64,000 nt of DNA from Phycisphaerales bacterium (GTDB lineage: Bacteria; Planctomycetota; Phycisphaerae; Phycisphaerales; SM1A02), in NCBI GenBank assembly GCA_029268515.1, contig JAQWNP010000017.1:164634-228633 (forward strand). Direction: 5' to 3'. The translations under genes were made by a program, and so were the position numbers. The notes beneath the pieces are model-generated. The model did no database searches. It worked only from the letters and a program-made list of their open reading frames with translations, and was not told where the DNA came from. Shown in pieces: positions 25,841-34,983 of this stretch. Numbering within the stretch: position 1 is the stretch's first letter; each line of letters starts with the position of its first letter.

Positions 25841-25990
25841 AAAGACACTCCGCCCCCATGGAATGACTATCTGTCATGTTTCTGGGCATTCGTGGTGACT
25901 GAAAATACATGCGTCCATATTAGCAATGTCACAAAATTTGCATTGGGATCGCTTTTCGCCTTTGGCAGGCTTCCATGAGAGAATAAGGCC

Positions 25991-26587
25991 GTGCAACAGA
26001 CTGGTACAAATCAGATAGCTCGGTTGGCGGCTGAATTGCTTGTAGAGGATTCAACAAGCAGCATTGATCAAGCTGTTCAGTCAGCTCGAAGTCAACTGGG
26101 GCTTCTAGATGTACCGTTGCCAAGTAGAGGACTTGTGCGGCAGCATTGTCGAGCGTGGGCGCAGGCAGTACTGGGTGAACAGGGATACAAAAATTCTATC
26201 AAGGAGAAACTTGTCGTCATTGCGCAGTTGGCTGATTCGTTGCTGTATCTACAGCCAGAGATACGCATCATGGTGATGGGGCGCGCGGCACAGTCGCTCT
26301 TCGATGGTCCTGGTCGCGTTCATTTGCGATTGTTTACGGATGACGAACTTGTGGATCTGGCGGAGCGATTGGTAACGCTTGGCTATGAAGAGCCCAGCTT
26401 CCATACGGTAGACACCCAGTATGGGCGTATGACTCAGCTTCATTTCAGAGAATCTACTCTTGATTTTTGTCTGACAATGATCCGCAGCTCTATTCGATTT
26501 AATGAGCAAGAAGATTTGTTTACAGGCAAGCAGGTGGCATCAGTTCAGGTTCAAGAGCTTCGGGCAATGATTCAAGAGCTGAGCTAA
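25991..26587 (+). CDS. Conserved hypothetical protein
   Basis: A 198 aa protein from a GTG start at 25991, with AAGG six bases upstream. The N-terminal part (ARLAAELLVEDSTSSIDQAVQ, ARSQLGL) resembles a small helical motif seen in hypothetical proteins annotated next to nucleotidyltransferase-like genes. The central LYLQPEIRIMVMGRAAQSLFDGPGRVHLRLFTDD and the GRMTQLHFRESTLDFCLTMI strand pair look like a compact alpha/beta fold. No catalytic residues can be assigned. It is transcribed divergently from the permease with a 150-base gap. Confidence 0.6.
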   Translation: MQQTGTNQIARLAAELLVEDSTSSIDQAVQSARSQLGLLDVPLPSRGLVRQHCRAWAQAVLGEQGYKNSIKEKLVVIAQLADSLLYLQPEIRIMVMGRAAQSLFDGPGRVHLRLFTDDELVDLAERLVTLGYEEPSFHTVDTQYGRMTQLHFRESTLDFCLTMIRSSIRFNEQEDLFTGKQVASVQVQELRAMIQELS

Positions 26588-26739
26588 AAGAGGCTTTTTT
26601 ATATCGGACACTTATTTGTTAAGTGAGGTAATTCAGTTGCTCTATTCGTTGTTGCAACAGAGTTTCTTTTATCTGATCTGGTAATGCAGTGGCGTGCGGT
26701 AGCCCCCCGTGACAGTTTCTTAACTGGGGGAGAGGCTAC

Positions 26740-28428
26740 ATGCAATTAAGAACGGTGTTGATATCGCTTTTGGCGTGTTGTCTGTCATCGGCTGCAGCTC
26801 ATGCGGACTTAACCATCGTTGACGCTGTTGGTGAACCGGTCCCTCCAGAGCACTACCTGATTGCATGGGATGATGCGGCGCAGGCTTATGACATTATTCT
26901 GCTTGAGCTGTTTAATCCCTGGGGTGATACCACCTATGAAATCCATGGAGACGGTGGTGAGTCTATTGATCGGCTCGAGATTGCTGTCAATGGTCCAACG
27001 GCTGGGTCGCCGGTCATTGTGCGAGTGATTAGTGATGGTTTTCCAGGCTTGGACTCTATCAATGAAATCATTCAAACGGGTACGGCGGAGATCCTGCTGA
27101 ATCGCGTTGAAGTCAATGTTGATGTTGGACGTGTTGAAGTGCTTGCAGTTGGAAACATTATTGCAGGGCGCCATGTCGTGGGTCCTATTACGGCAACCAC
27201 GCCATCCAATGCAGCACGCGGTATTACATTGGTTCAAGCTGGGCGAGATGTGCTTGGGGATCTAGTCACCGTTAATGGCAGGATTAAACGAGTGATCGCT
27301 GGGGGTGATATTGGTAAGTCAGATCAGTTGATCCAAATTCAGGCAGGGCATTACATCGGAAAAATAGAAGCCGAAGGCGATTGCTTTGCTCAGATTGATG
27401 CGACCAATGGCCCGGGAACTGGGCATATTGCGTCGCTTGATGTTGCAACTTTTTGGGGTTCGATCATCGTCGAGAATCTCAAGTACGTTTCTGGGTATAC
27501 CAATCCAGGACAGCTCCGTTTTCGAGAACGAATGGAAGGACTGCTCTTTGTTCAGAAGAGTTTTCGGCATGAGGATCTCACCACGATCCAGACTGGGGAG
27601 CTCGGCGTTGGGGGGCATATTATTTTCAATGCTGCAGCTGATACCGCTTGTGAGTGGTCAGCGCCCATTCATATTGGTGACATTGGGCTCAATGGCCTCA
27701 CGATTGATGGACCTGGATACACGCAAACTTGTGAACAACTGGGTGGTGGGACGATCGGTTTAGTTCCCTTTCTAATGCATGACGAGTCTTGTGAGCCCAG
27801 CAACGGCGGGGTTATTGAACAACTTGGTTCAGCGGATGTGACCGTAGACATTCGCTTCTATGGTCCACTGGTTTCACTTGAAGCGATGCCAGTTGATATT
27901 GCCAGGCGTATTGCGGGCTCGAGCAGTGCCTTTGAGTCAGTGCCTGATGCCTTCTTTAATGCCCAGATTCTGCCCGAAACACCCCAGGTCATTCGTCTGA
28001 CACGTGCCTGGATGCAACCGGGTTTTCAAGATGGTTATGAATACCGAATTACGCCCAGGCCATCGCTTCACTGCCTCTTGCCGAATTCTGTGCCTGTTGC
28101 CTCTGGGCAGGTTTACTTGGTCACTATTGAAGGGGCGGGTTCGCAGTGCATCGGTGATGCTGATGGTGATGGCCAGGTTGCTTTCAGTGATTTCACTCAA
28201 CTGCTCATTGAATATGGGCAAAGCGGGCCAGGTCTCATGGCAGATTTTGATGGCAATGGTTCAGTAGATACCTTGGATTTCAGCATCCTCTTGGTCTATT
28301 GGGGGCCTTGTGAAACACGTTCGGCAGCAGCAAGCCCTTCACGCGGCGCGCGGAAAAAGACCAAGAAAAGAAACAACACACGTGGCGCGCGGCGAAATAA
28401 AGGTGAGTCTAAGCGCGCTCAGCGATAG
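26740..28428 (+). CDS. Secreted protein with dockerin-like C-terminal repeats and a basic tail
   Basis: A 562 aa exported protein. The signal peptide is MQLRTVLISLLACCLSSAAA followed by HAD. The body (about 25-440) is beta-rich, with repeated GxIxxxxAGxD and VGPIT-type turns that suggest a parallel beta-helix or similar solenoid. Residues 472-530 hold two EF-hand-like dockerin type I repeats (DADGDGQVAFSDFTQLL and DFDGNGSVDTLDFSILL). After a Cys, the last 35 residues are strongly basic (Lys/Arg-rich), unusual for a secreted protein. GGGGGAGAGG upstream of ATG 26740 supplies the ribosome site. The function is unknown. Confidence 0.75.
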   Translation: MQLRTVLISLLACCLSSAAAHADLTIVDAVGEPVPPEHYLIAWDDAAQAYDIILLELFNPWGDTTYEIHGDGGESIDRLEIAVNGPTAGSPVIVRVISDGFPGLDSINEIIQTGTAEILLNRVEVNVDVGRVEVLAVGNIIAGRHVVGPITATTPSNAARGITLVQAGRDVLGDLVTVNGRIKRVIAGGDIGKSDQLIQIQAGHYIGKIEAEGDCFAQIDATNGPGTGHIASLDVATFWGSIIVENLKYVSGYTNPGQLRFRERMEGLLFVQKSFRHEDLTTIQTGELGVGGHIIFNAAADTACEWSAPIHIGDIGLNGLTIDGPGYTQTCEQLGGGTIGLVPFLMHDESCEPSNGGVIEQLGSADVTVDIRFYGPLVSLEAMPVDIARRIAGSSSAFESVPDAFFNAQILPETPQVIRLTRAWMQPGFQDGYEYRITPRPSLHCLLPNSVPVASGQVYLVTIEGAGSQCIGDADGDGQVAFSDFTQLLIEYGQSGPGLMADFDGNGSVDTLDFSILLVYWGPCETRSAAASPSRGARKKTKKRNNTRGARRNKGESKRAQR

Positions 28429-28453
28429 GATCGAGATCTTTTTCGAGGCGAAC

Positions 28454-29647
28454 CTAGACAAGACCGCCCTTGAGATCTTGCCCATCGCCAAACTTTGCTC
28501 GTAGCTTCCGGAGTGCAGGATCTTCGGGGCGATCCTGATTCATGTCCGGGGCGCCGGCTTCTGTCATGGCCTTCAAGGACAGGCTGATGCGTCGGCGGCC
28601 ATGATCAACATCGAGCACTTTGATAGTCACGATCTGGTCCACTTTGACCACCTGGCTGACTTTGCCCACTCGGTCATGGCTCAGCTGAGAAATGTGGATG
28701 AGGCCTTCGACCCCCGGAGTGAGTTCTACAAATGCACCGAACTCGGCAATCTTGCTGACACGACCTGTGACGGTGGCACCTTCAGTGAGTTCGCCAGTGG
28801 CTGAAACGTATGGATCAGACGCGAGTTGTTTCATGCCTAATGAAATACGTGGTGGATCAAGTTCAAGCTCAAGCTTCAAGACTTGCGCCTCGACCATCTG
28901 TCCGTCTTTGACGACTTCTTCTGGCTTATGAATTCGCTGATGGCAGAGATCAGAGATATGGATTAGTCCTTCAATGCCACCAATATCAGCAAAGGCGCCA
29001 TAGGGCATAATCTTGGTAATCAGTGCGCTCACACGCTGGCCGACCTCAAGTGTCTCAAGGAGCTTAGCGCGTTTCTCTTCGCGTTCAATTGCTAAAACTT
29101 CGCGTCGGCTGAGCACAATCCTTTTGCGAGATAGATCAAGCTCAGTGATTTGGCAGGGAAGTTTCTCTCCTACGAATATATTAAGGTCGGGTATGTGACG
29201 AAGATCTACTTGCCCAGCGGGCATGAAAGCACGCTCGCCTGCCACTTCCATTTCAAGGCCACCTTTGTTTGTTCCGGTGCAACGAGCTTCTACTGTTTGT
29301 CCAAGTGTGAGATTGCCGCGCTGGGCTTTTCCGACTCTTCCGGCTCGAGACAAAACGAGAAGGCCATCTTGTTTGTCATGGCGGTCTACTACGAATTCCA
29401 TTTGATCGCCTTGCGTGGGCGGTTCATCAAAATGATCAATTGGGCAAACACCTTGGGTGCGTGGCGAAAACTCGACAAAGACATCAGCATCTCGAATGGA
29501 GACAATGGTGCCGGTCATCATGCGAGGACCAGTTTCGCCAGTTGGCGGTGCATCGACAAGATCTTCAATGCTCATGCCACCAAGGCTTCGTTCTATTTCT
29601 GCTTCAAGTTCAGGGTCAAGCGGATTTGGACCTTTGGGTGTCGTCAT
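28454..29647 (-). CDS. S1 RNA-binding domain protein, ribosomal protein S1-like
   Basis: A 397 aa protein with four S1 (OB-fold) repeats. Approximate spans are 40-105 (GTIVSIRDADVFVEF), 115-185 (GQTVEARCTGTNKGGLEMEV), 200-270 (GQRVSALITKIMPYGAFADIG, GLIHISDL) and 285-355 (GATVTGRVSKIAEFGAFVEL, GLIHISQLSHDRV). Repeats 3 and 4 are the most canonical. S1-type proteins bind mRNA on the 30S subunit and stabilise transcripts. At four repeats it is shorter than the six-repeat E. coli protein. It lies 17 bases downstream of the methylthiotransferase gene, in one transcript. Confidence 0.85.
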   Translation of the reverse strand: MTTPKGPNPLDPELEAEIERSLGGMSIEDLVDAPPTGETGPRMMTGTIVSIRDADVFVEFSPRTQGVCPIDHFDEPPTQGDQMEFVVDRHDKQDGLLVLSRAGRVGKAQRGNLTLGQTVEARCTGTNKGGLEMEVAGERAFMPAGQVDLRHIPDLNIFVGEKLPCQITELDLSRKRIVLSRREVLAIEREEKRAKLLETLEVGQRVSALITKIMPYGAFADIGGIEGLIHISDLCHQRIHKPEEVVKDGQMVEAQVLKLELELDPPRISLGMKQLASDPYVSATGELTEGATVTGRVSKIAEFGAFVELTPGVEGLIHISQLSHDRVGKVSQVVKVDQIVTIKVLDVDHGRRRISLSLKAMTEAGAPDMNQDRPEDPALRKLRAKFGDGQDLKGGLV

Positions 29648-29664
29648 TATTTGCGTTCTTACGT

Positions 29665-31125
29665 CTATGAAGTGAGGACTGGAAGTTTGTAGCTAGGGGT
29701 GATCTCGGTTGCCAGGGTCTCATGTTGATGAACATCGGTGACCCGTGCTTCCAGGAGAGTACCACGCGCTGCAGAAGAGGCCAGTTGAATTTTTACATAG
29801 TGGTCACATCGGCCCGCGACGCCCCCTGTGGTTTGCTCTTCTACAATGATGCGAACACGTTTATTTAAAAGGCGTTGGCGGTAGCGAATTGAGAGTCCAT
29901 CATTTGGATCAGTTTCACGGTCGATGAGTTGGCGAACGCGTTGGCGAACGAGTTGTTGGTCAAGGTGTTCGCTGGTCCAGCGTGCCGATGCAGTGCCGGG
30001 CCGAGCTGAATAGGGAAAGACATGCATGTGTAGGAAACGTGCCGTTTCGACGACCTGGCAAGTCTCTTCGAAGTCCTGCTCAGTTTCACCAGGGAAGCCG
30101 CAAATAATGTCAGTTGTGATTGCGGGTGGGAGCCCATCGATTGTTTGCAATTGTTCGGTGGCCATTGCAACGGCTTCTAAGTATTCGGCACGTCGATATT
30201 GACGATTCATTCGCGAGAGGATGCGATCCGAACCTGACTGCAGAGGTAGGTGTAGATGTGCTGCGACGACATCCTGATGCGCGATCATTGCATCCAGTAG
30301 CTCCTGTGAGAGATCGCCGGGTTCTAAGGAGCTGAGTCTGACGCGCAGTAGCCCGTTTACTGAAGCAACTGCATCGAGTAAATCAGCGAGTGGGCGTGCA
30401 TGGCCATTCACTTGCTTGCGTCGCAGTGCAGTTGTGTGCCCATATGCGCCCAGAAAAATCCCTGATAGAACAATCTCTTTGTGTCCGAGATCGACTAATC
30501 TTTCTGCCTCTTTGACAACATCTTTGACGTCTTTTGAGCGTACCTTGCCGCGCACACGTGGCAGGATACAGAACGTGCAGCACGCATCACAGCCATCTTG
30601 TATACGAACCTCAGCTCGACTATGTCTTGCGGGCTGATTTGGTAAGAGCACTGGTAGTTGGTGGATGGATGTCTTTGGGATTGACTGTTGCGTTGCGGGT
30701 TGATCTGCGACGGCTCGTATGTCCAGCCAGCTGTCGACTGTTTTTTCAAGACGCTGGATCATGCCCGTCCCATCTGCATGGCGATGGGGGATGACCCGAT
30801 CCTGCCCCCCAGCTAATTCAACGGCTCTTTGTGGATCGGTGCCGGTATAGCAGCCGGTGACAAGGACATCGGGAAAGCCGTCGGCGTGTGTTGGGCTGGC
30901 TTTCCGGGCTCGACGGATTGCGTTGCGACTCTTGGCAGCGGCAGCAGAAGTCACTGAGCATGTGTGAACGACTGTGAGGTCTGGCGTCTTCGGGGCTGAG
31001 ACTGGCATCATGCCACGTGACTCAAGCAGTGTTGAAATCTCCCGGACCTCAGCATGATTGACCCGGCAGCCAAGGACCTTCACCTGATAGGTCAATGGAA
31101 GATGTCTCAGAGCTTCGTTGGGCAT
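29665..31125 (-). CDS. mtaB: tRNA methylthiotransferase, MtaB-like radical SAM enzyme
   Basis: Adds the 2-methylthio group to t6A37 of tRNA. The 486 aa begin with the UPF0004 domain (YQVKVLGCRVNHAEVREI, VVHTCSVTSAAAAKSR, VTGCYTG), whose three Cys bind an auxiliary iron-sulfur cluster. The radical SAM core carries CDACCTFC (C-x3-C-x2-C) near residue 180 and the DIICGFPGETEQDF motif near 330. A TRAM domain forms the C-terminus. LGCRVN and HTCSVT favour MtaB/YqeV over MiaB, though the exact substrate is inferred from these signatures. Confidence 0.88.
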   Translation of the reverse strand: MPNEALRHLPLTYQVKVLGCRVNHAEVREISTLLESRGMMPVSAPKTPDLTVVHTCSVTSAAAAKSRNAIRRARKASPTHADGFPDVLVTGCYTGTDPQRAVELAGGQDRVIPHRHADGTGMIQRLEKTVDSWLDIRAVADQPATQQSIPKTSIHQLPVLLPNQPARHSRAEVRIQDGCDACCTFCILPRVRGKVRSKDVKDVVKEAERLVDLGHKEIVLSGIFLGAYGHTTALRRKQVNGHARPLADLLDAVASVNGLLRVRLSSLEPGDLSQELLDAMIAHQDVVAAHLHLPLQSGSDRILSRMNRQYRRAEYLEAVAMATEQLQTIDGLPPAITTDIICGFPGETEQDFEETCQVVETARFLHMHVFPYSARPGTASARWTSEHLDQQLVRQRVRQLIDRETDPNDGLSIRYRQRLLNKRVRIIVEEQTTGGVAGRCDHYVKIQLASSAARGTLLEARVTDVHQHETLATEITPSYKLPVLTS

Positions 31126-31380
31126 AAGGGGTCATGTTAGCCATCATGTCGTGCAGGCAGTGGCTTGTAGAGGCAATTTCGTCGACGATCTGCCGAGCGG
31201 CGTACCGTTTGTGTATGATTCAAAGACCTCGTTTGCGGCCCGCAGGCTCATCTGTTGATGTCCTTGTGTCAGTGAATAGAGGCCTTGCGGGGGCAAGGGG
31301 CAGCCCGAGGCTTTATTGGGCCATCAGCACCTCTTGCCTATTGAGATTGGCTTTACAGTTCCTATTGGAGATCTCTGTCA

Positions 31381-33630
31381 ATGGCAAATCGGAAGGCGGC
31401 ATGGGGGATCGAGATTGGCGCCCATGCCATTAAGGGCATCCGCCTTGAGCGTACTGGTGACTCGATCGAGGTTTCTGACTTCGCAGTTATTCCCCATACA
31501 CGTGTCTTGACGACTCCAGATCTTGATGCTGATGAGATGGTGCGACTGAGTCTTGGTCAGTTCATTGCGCAAAAGACACTTGAAGGCGAACATCTTGTGA
31601 TGACGGTTCCTGGGCATGCAGCCTTTGCTCGTTTTGCAAAGCTGCCACCGGTTGAGCCGAAGAAGGTGCCCGACATTGTCAAGTTTGAAGCGGTGCAACA
31701 GATTCCATTCCCTATAGAGGATGTTGAATGGGACTACCAGACATTCAGCTCTGAAGATACGCCTGAAATTGAGGTCGGCATTTTTGCGATTACCCGTCAG
31801 CGGGTGCAAGAACGTCTTGGTCTCTACGGTGAACTTGGTCTGACTCCAGAAGCATTGACGCTGAGTCCTCTCGGTGTCTATAACGCCATGGTTCACGACC
31901 TGGATCTCAATGAGGAATCAGAGCCCGTTGTCTTCATTGACATTGGTACACAAGCAACGGATGTGATTGTTGCCGATGAAGGGCGTTGTTGGATTCGCTC
32001 ATTCCCACTTGGTGGCACGCACTTTACTGAAGCGATTGCTGATGCTTTTAAGCTGAGCTACTCAAAGGCGGAAAAACTCAAGCAGGAAGCTGCAACAAGT
32101 AAATACGCCAAACAGATTATGCAAGCAATGCGGCCGGTATTCAGTGATCTATTACAGGATCTACAACGTTCTCTTGGTTACTATCAGAGCCTGCATCGTG
32201 ACCGCGAACTTAAAAATATGGTTGGTCTAGGTTCTACAATGAAGATCGCAGGTCTTCGTAAGTTCCTTGGACAGCAACTGCAAATTTCTGTGTCTCGACT
32301 CGATGAATATCGAAAGCTGCGAATGACTGGCCGTGAGGCCGCTTCGTTTGCTGAGCACAGTGTGAATATGGCGAGTGCCTATGGCGCGGCACTGCAAGGT
32401 GTTGGCTTAGCGCCGATCGCAGCCAATCTGGTTCCAGTGAAGATTCTTCGCGAGCAACTTTGGGCAGGAAAAACAAAGTACTTTGCTGCTGCGGCCGCAA
32501 TCGTTGTGATTGGTGGAGCAATGACCTTGTGGAGACCACTTGCGGACGCAGGTGTTGCCACAGATAAGAATTCGGCCGAAGTGACTCGGGTGCTGCGCAC
32601 AGGAGGGCAGCTTGTTTCAGAGTTGGAACAAGCGAAAATGAATGGGCAAGCAGGCTTTGTGGCCGCAAATGTGAGAGGCCTTCTTGATCAGAGGCGTGTT
32701 TGGCCCTACTTGCTTCATGATGTGGCTGATGCGGTTGCCAGTGGAGACCCCCAGTCAGAGCTCCTTGAGGGCAATCTCGCACAAGTGATGGCCATTGCGC
32801 CAGAAGATCGTCGTTTGGTTTCATTAGTTGATCTTTCCGGTGACTACGTACCGCCTACCGATGCGGATAAACGGCGACGAATCAGCGTAAAGATGACCGT
32901 CGATGTGACGCATGCTGAGCCAGATGTTTTCTTGAATGGGACTATCAAAAAATGGCTTACTGAAAACGGAGAACCAATCGGCAACCGTTCAGATGCGCCA
33001 TATCGAATCATTGCAGACACGGTCAGCATTAACCCAGGTTTGGCCCAAGCTTTAGTTTGGTCTGAAGGGACTGTCGATAGTGATGGTTCCGCTACAGTTA
33101 GTGGTGGTCCTGGCGGCGGTCGTGGCGGTGGCGGAAATGTTGGCGGCGGTCGTGGCGGTGGCGGGAATGTTGGCGGCGGTCGTGGCGGTGGCGGGAATGT
33201 TGGCGGCGGTCGTGGCGGCGGCGGGAATGTTGGCGGCGGTCGTGGCGGCGGCGGGAATGTTGGCGGCGGTCGTGGCGGCGGCGGAAATGTTGGCGGCGGT
33301 CGTGGCGGTGGTTCAGGTGTCTCCACCCCTGGTATGTCTGGTGGTAACATGAACGGTGGGGGCCGTGCAGGCAATGCGGGGTCGACCGGTACGACTGGCT
33401 CTACAGATAGTGGAGCTGCAGCTGGCAGTACCCTCAACCTCGATGATGGTGAATTCGACATTGACGCAATGGCGCCCATTATTGGTGCTGCATCTCCATA
33501 CCTGGATGGCACCAAGTTCAAACGCTTTCCTATCACATTCGAGATTGAGTTACTGACACCACAGCAGATTGCAGCGGCGAAGAAGAAGGCGAATGGCACG
33601 CCTGCCGTGAATTCAGAAGGGACAAACTGA
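31381..33630 (+). CDS. pilM: PilM-PilN fusion (GspL-like platform protein) with a Gly-rich insert
   Basis: A 749 aa inner-membrane platform protein. Residues 1-345 are an actin-like PilM domain: GIEIGAHAIKGIRL, PFPIEDVEWDYQ, VFIDIGTQATDVIV and GLGSTMKIAGLRKFLG mark the nucleotide site. Residues about 347-385 read like the PilN N-terminus (NLVPVKILREQ then the membrane helix). The rest is periplasmic, with six copies of GGGRGGGGNV (about 577-643) and a final beta-rich segment. PilM plus PilN in one chain is the layout of T2SS GspL. The ribosome site is GGAG 12 bases before ATG 31381. The next gene overlaps the stop codon. Confidence 0.82.
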   Translation: MANRKAAWGIEIGAHAIKGIRLERTGDSIEVSDFAVIPHTRVLTTPDLDADEMVRLSLGQFIAQKTLEGEHLVMTVPGHAAFARFAKLPPVEPKKVPDIVKFEAVQQIPFPIEDVEWDYQTFSSEDTPEIEVGIFAITRQRVQERLGLYGELGLTPEALTLSPLGVYNAMVHDLDLNEESEPVVFIDIGTQATDVIVADEGRCWIRSFPLGGTHFTEAIADAFKLSYSKAEKLKQEAATSKYAKQIMQAMRPVFSDLLQDLQRSLGYYQSLHRDRELKNMVGLGSTMKIAGLRKFLGQQLQISVSRLDEYRKLRMTGREAASFAEHSVNMASAYGAALQGVGLAPIAANLVPVKILREQLWAGKTKYFAAAAAIVVIGGAMTLWRPLADAGVATDKNSAEVTRVLRTGGQLVSELEQAKMNGQAGFVAANVRGLLDQRRVWPYLLHDVADAVASGDPQSELLEGNLAQVMAIAPEDRRLVSLVDLSGDYVPPTDADKRRRISVKMTVDVTHAEPDVFLNGTIKKWLTENGEPIGNRSDAPYRIIADTVSINPGLAQALVWSEGTVDSDGSATVSGGPGGGRGGGGNVGGGRGGGGNVGGGRGGGGNVGGGRGGGGNVGGGRGGGGNVGGGRGGGGNVGGGRGGGSGVSTPGMSGGNMNGGGRAGNAGSTGTTGSTDSGAAAGSTLNLDDGEFDIDAMAPIIGAASPYLDGTKFKRFPITFEIELLTPQQIAAAKKKANGTPAVNSEGTN
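33112..33310 (+). repeat. 30-bp minisatellite in the pilM-like gene
   Basis: Six tandem 30-base units (from 33121 to 33300, plus partial units at both ends) encode GGGRGGGGNV. Units differ only at a few third positions (GGT/GGC, GGA/GGG), so duplication is recent or homogenised. The period is divisible by three and keeps the reading frame. Confidence 0.93.
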
Positions 33631-34910
33631 TGCAAGAGGTTGTTGAGTGGCTCAAGGCCAATATGCTGATTGTTTTGTGTATTGCCATCATGATTGCGGC
33701 AGCGGTTGGCTTTCCCTACTTTGCTGCCAGTATGAACACAGGGGTGCAAGAGCAGCTTAAAACAAAGACGCGTGCTCTGCGTGAACTTCGCAATATCCAG
33801 AAGTACTCTTTTGTTCCTCCAGGTGCTCAGCTCGGGACGAATGCCACCAGTACGATTGTGAATCCACAACTTGTGGCTCGGTATAAGGAAGCAGCAGCGA
33901 TCCTTATCAGCGATTCCGACGCCATTAAGACGTTAGCCATTGATCACAACAAGAAGAACTTTCTTCCAGTCGCACTTCCCGGCGGCATCGCTCTTTTTCC
34001 AGTGCCGGATGAAGAGCACGAAGAAGTTATTGCTCGTCAATTTTATGAAGCCTTGATGACTGAATATGCCAGTCTCTTTGATCTTATTCAGGCTGGGTCG
34101 CCACCAGATCGCTCTACGCTTACCCAGGATCTGCGCCGCTCTGCCGCGCAGTATCGAGATCAGATGCTCCAGAAGGATATAGATGATTCGCTTAGTGATG
34201 AAGAGCTTGTCCAGCTAAAGGAATATCTTTCGGGTATTCGTATGGAGTTAGATCGTAAGGCTGCTCAGTCCATTCAGATCTATGGGAATAGTTCTGCCTT
34301 GATGCTTCCGGTCTTTTCAGCAGCAAATCCACCGAGTTTGGGTGAAATGTTTAATTGGCAGTGGGCCTATTGGATTACCCGTGATGTGCTGGAGGGCGTT
34401 GCATCAGCCAATGAATCGAGCGGCAGTGTGGCTTCGGCGCCTGTCAAACGAATCATCTCACTTCAAATTGCACCTCTTCCAACGAGCCCGCAAGGCACGA
34501 GTTCGCCACCAAGTTGGTCCAGCCAGATCAAAAAGAACTATGGGATTTCGCTGACTGGTCGAGGCAACAATGCGATCTATCAAGTTGTGATGGTGAATCT
34601 ACATCTCGTAGTGGAAACGAAGCGAATTCCAGAAGTACTTGACGCGATCGCGAAGCAGAACTTTATGTCAGTCGTTGATCTCGATGTTTATGAATCAAAT
34701 GCAGCCGCAGATCGTCGGCTGGGGTTCTTCTATGGAACATCTGCCGTCAGCAATCTTCAACTCACATTGGAGACGGTTTGGTTCAAGGATTGGTTGATCC
34801 CATTTCTTCCTGCAGAGACACGTGCGGCCATCGGTTTGCCGCCGCTACAGCCAACGCCAAATGGGTCAAATATGCCGAGCAATCCAGGGTCAAATCCCAG
34901 TAGATACTGA
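33630..34910 (+). CDS. PilO/GspM-like (Amuc_1100-like) membrane protein
   Basis: A 426 aa protein with one N-terminal membrane helix (MLIVLCIAIMIAAAVGF, residues 11-27), then a coiled-coil stretch (EQLKTKTRALRELRN) and a large periplasmic domain. Near the C-terminus NAIYQVVMVNLHLVVETKRIPEVLDAIAKQNFMSVVDL resembles the ferredoxin-like fold of PilN/PilO. The architecture is shared with the Amuc_1100 protein of Akkermansia, which also sits beside a pilM gene. Its ATG overlaps the pilM-like stop by one base (TGATG), so equal expression is expected. The exact homologue is uncertain; position and topology carry the call. Confidence 0.6.
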   Translation: MQEVVEWLKANMLIVLCIAIMIAAAVGFPYFAASMNTGVQEQLKTKTRALRELRNIQKYSFVPPGAQLGTNATSTIVNPQLVARYKEAAAILISDSDAIKTLAIDHNKKNFLPVALPGGIALFPVPDEEHEEVIARQFYEALMTEYASLFDLIQAGSPPDRSTLTQDLRRSAAQYRDQMLQKDIDDSLSDEELVQLKEYLSGIRMELDRKAAQSIQIYGNSSALMLPVFSAANPPSLGEMFNWQWAYWITRDVLEGVASANESSGSVASAPVKRIISLQIAPLPTSPQGTSSPPSWSSQIKKNYGISLTGRGNNAIYQVVMVNLHLVVETKRIPEVLDAIAKQNFMSVVDLDVYESNAAADRRLGFFYGTSAVSNLQLTLETVWFKDWLIPFLPAETRAAIGLPPLQPTPNGSNMPSNPGSNPSRY

Positions 34911-34983
34911 GTAATGATCGATGTTCACGTTGGGGTTTTTAGCTAAAGTAGATCAGCAGTATGCGACTTAAAGGAATCAAAGA

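Noticed and set aside
33080..33869. Alternative frames over the Gly-rich minisatellite
   Set aside because: They read as Val/Ala or Pro/Arg repeats caused by the 30-bp unit. The PilM frame is continuous and has recognisable domains on both sides.
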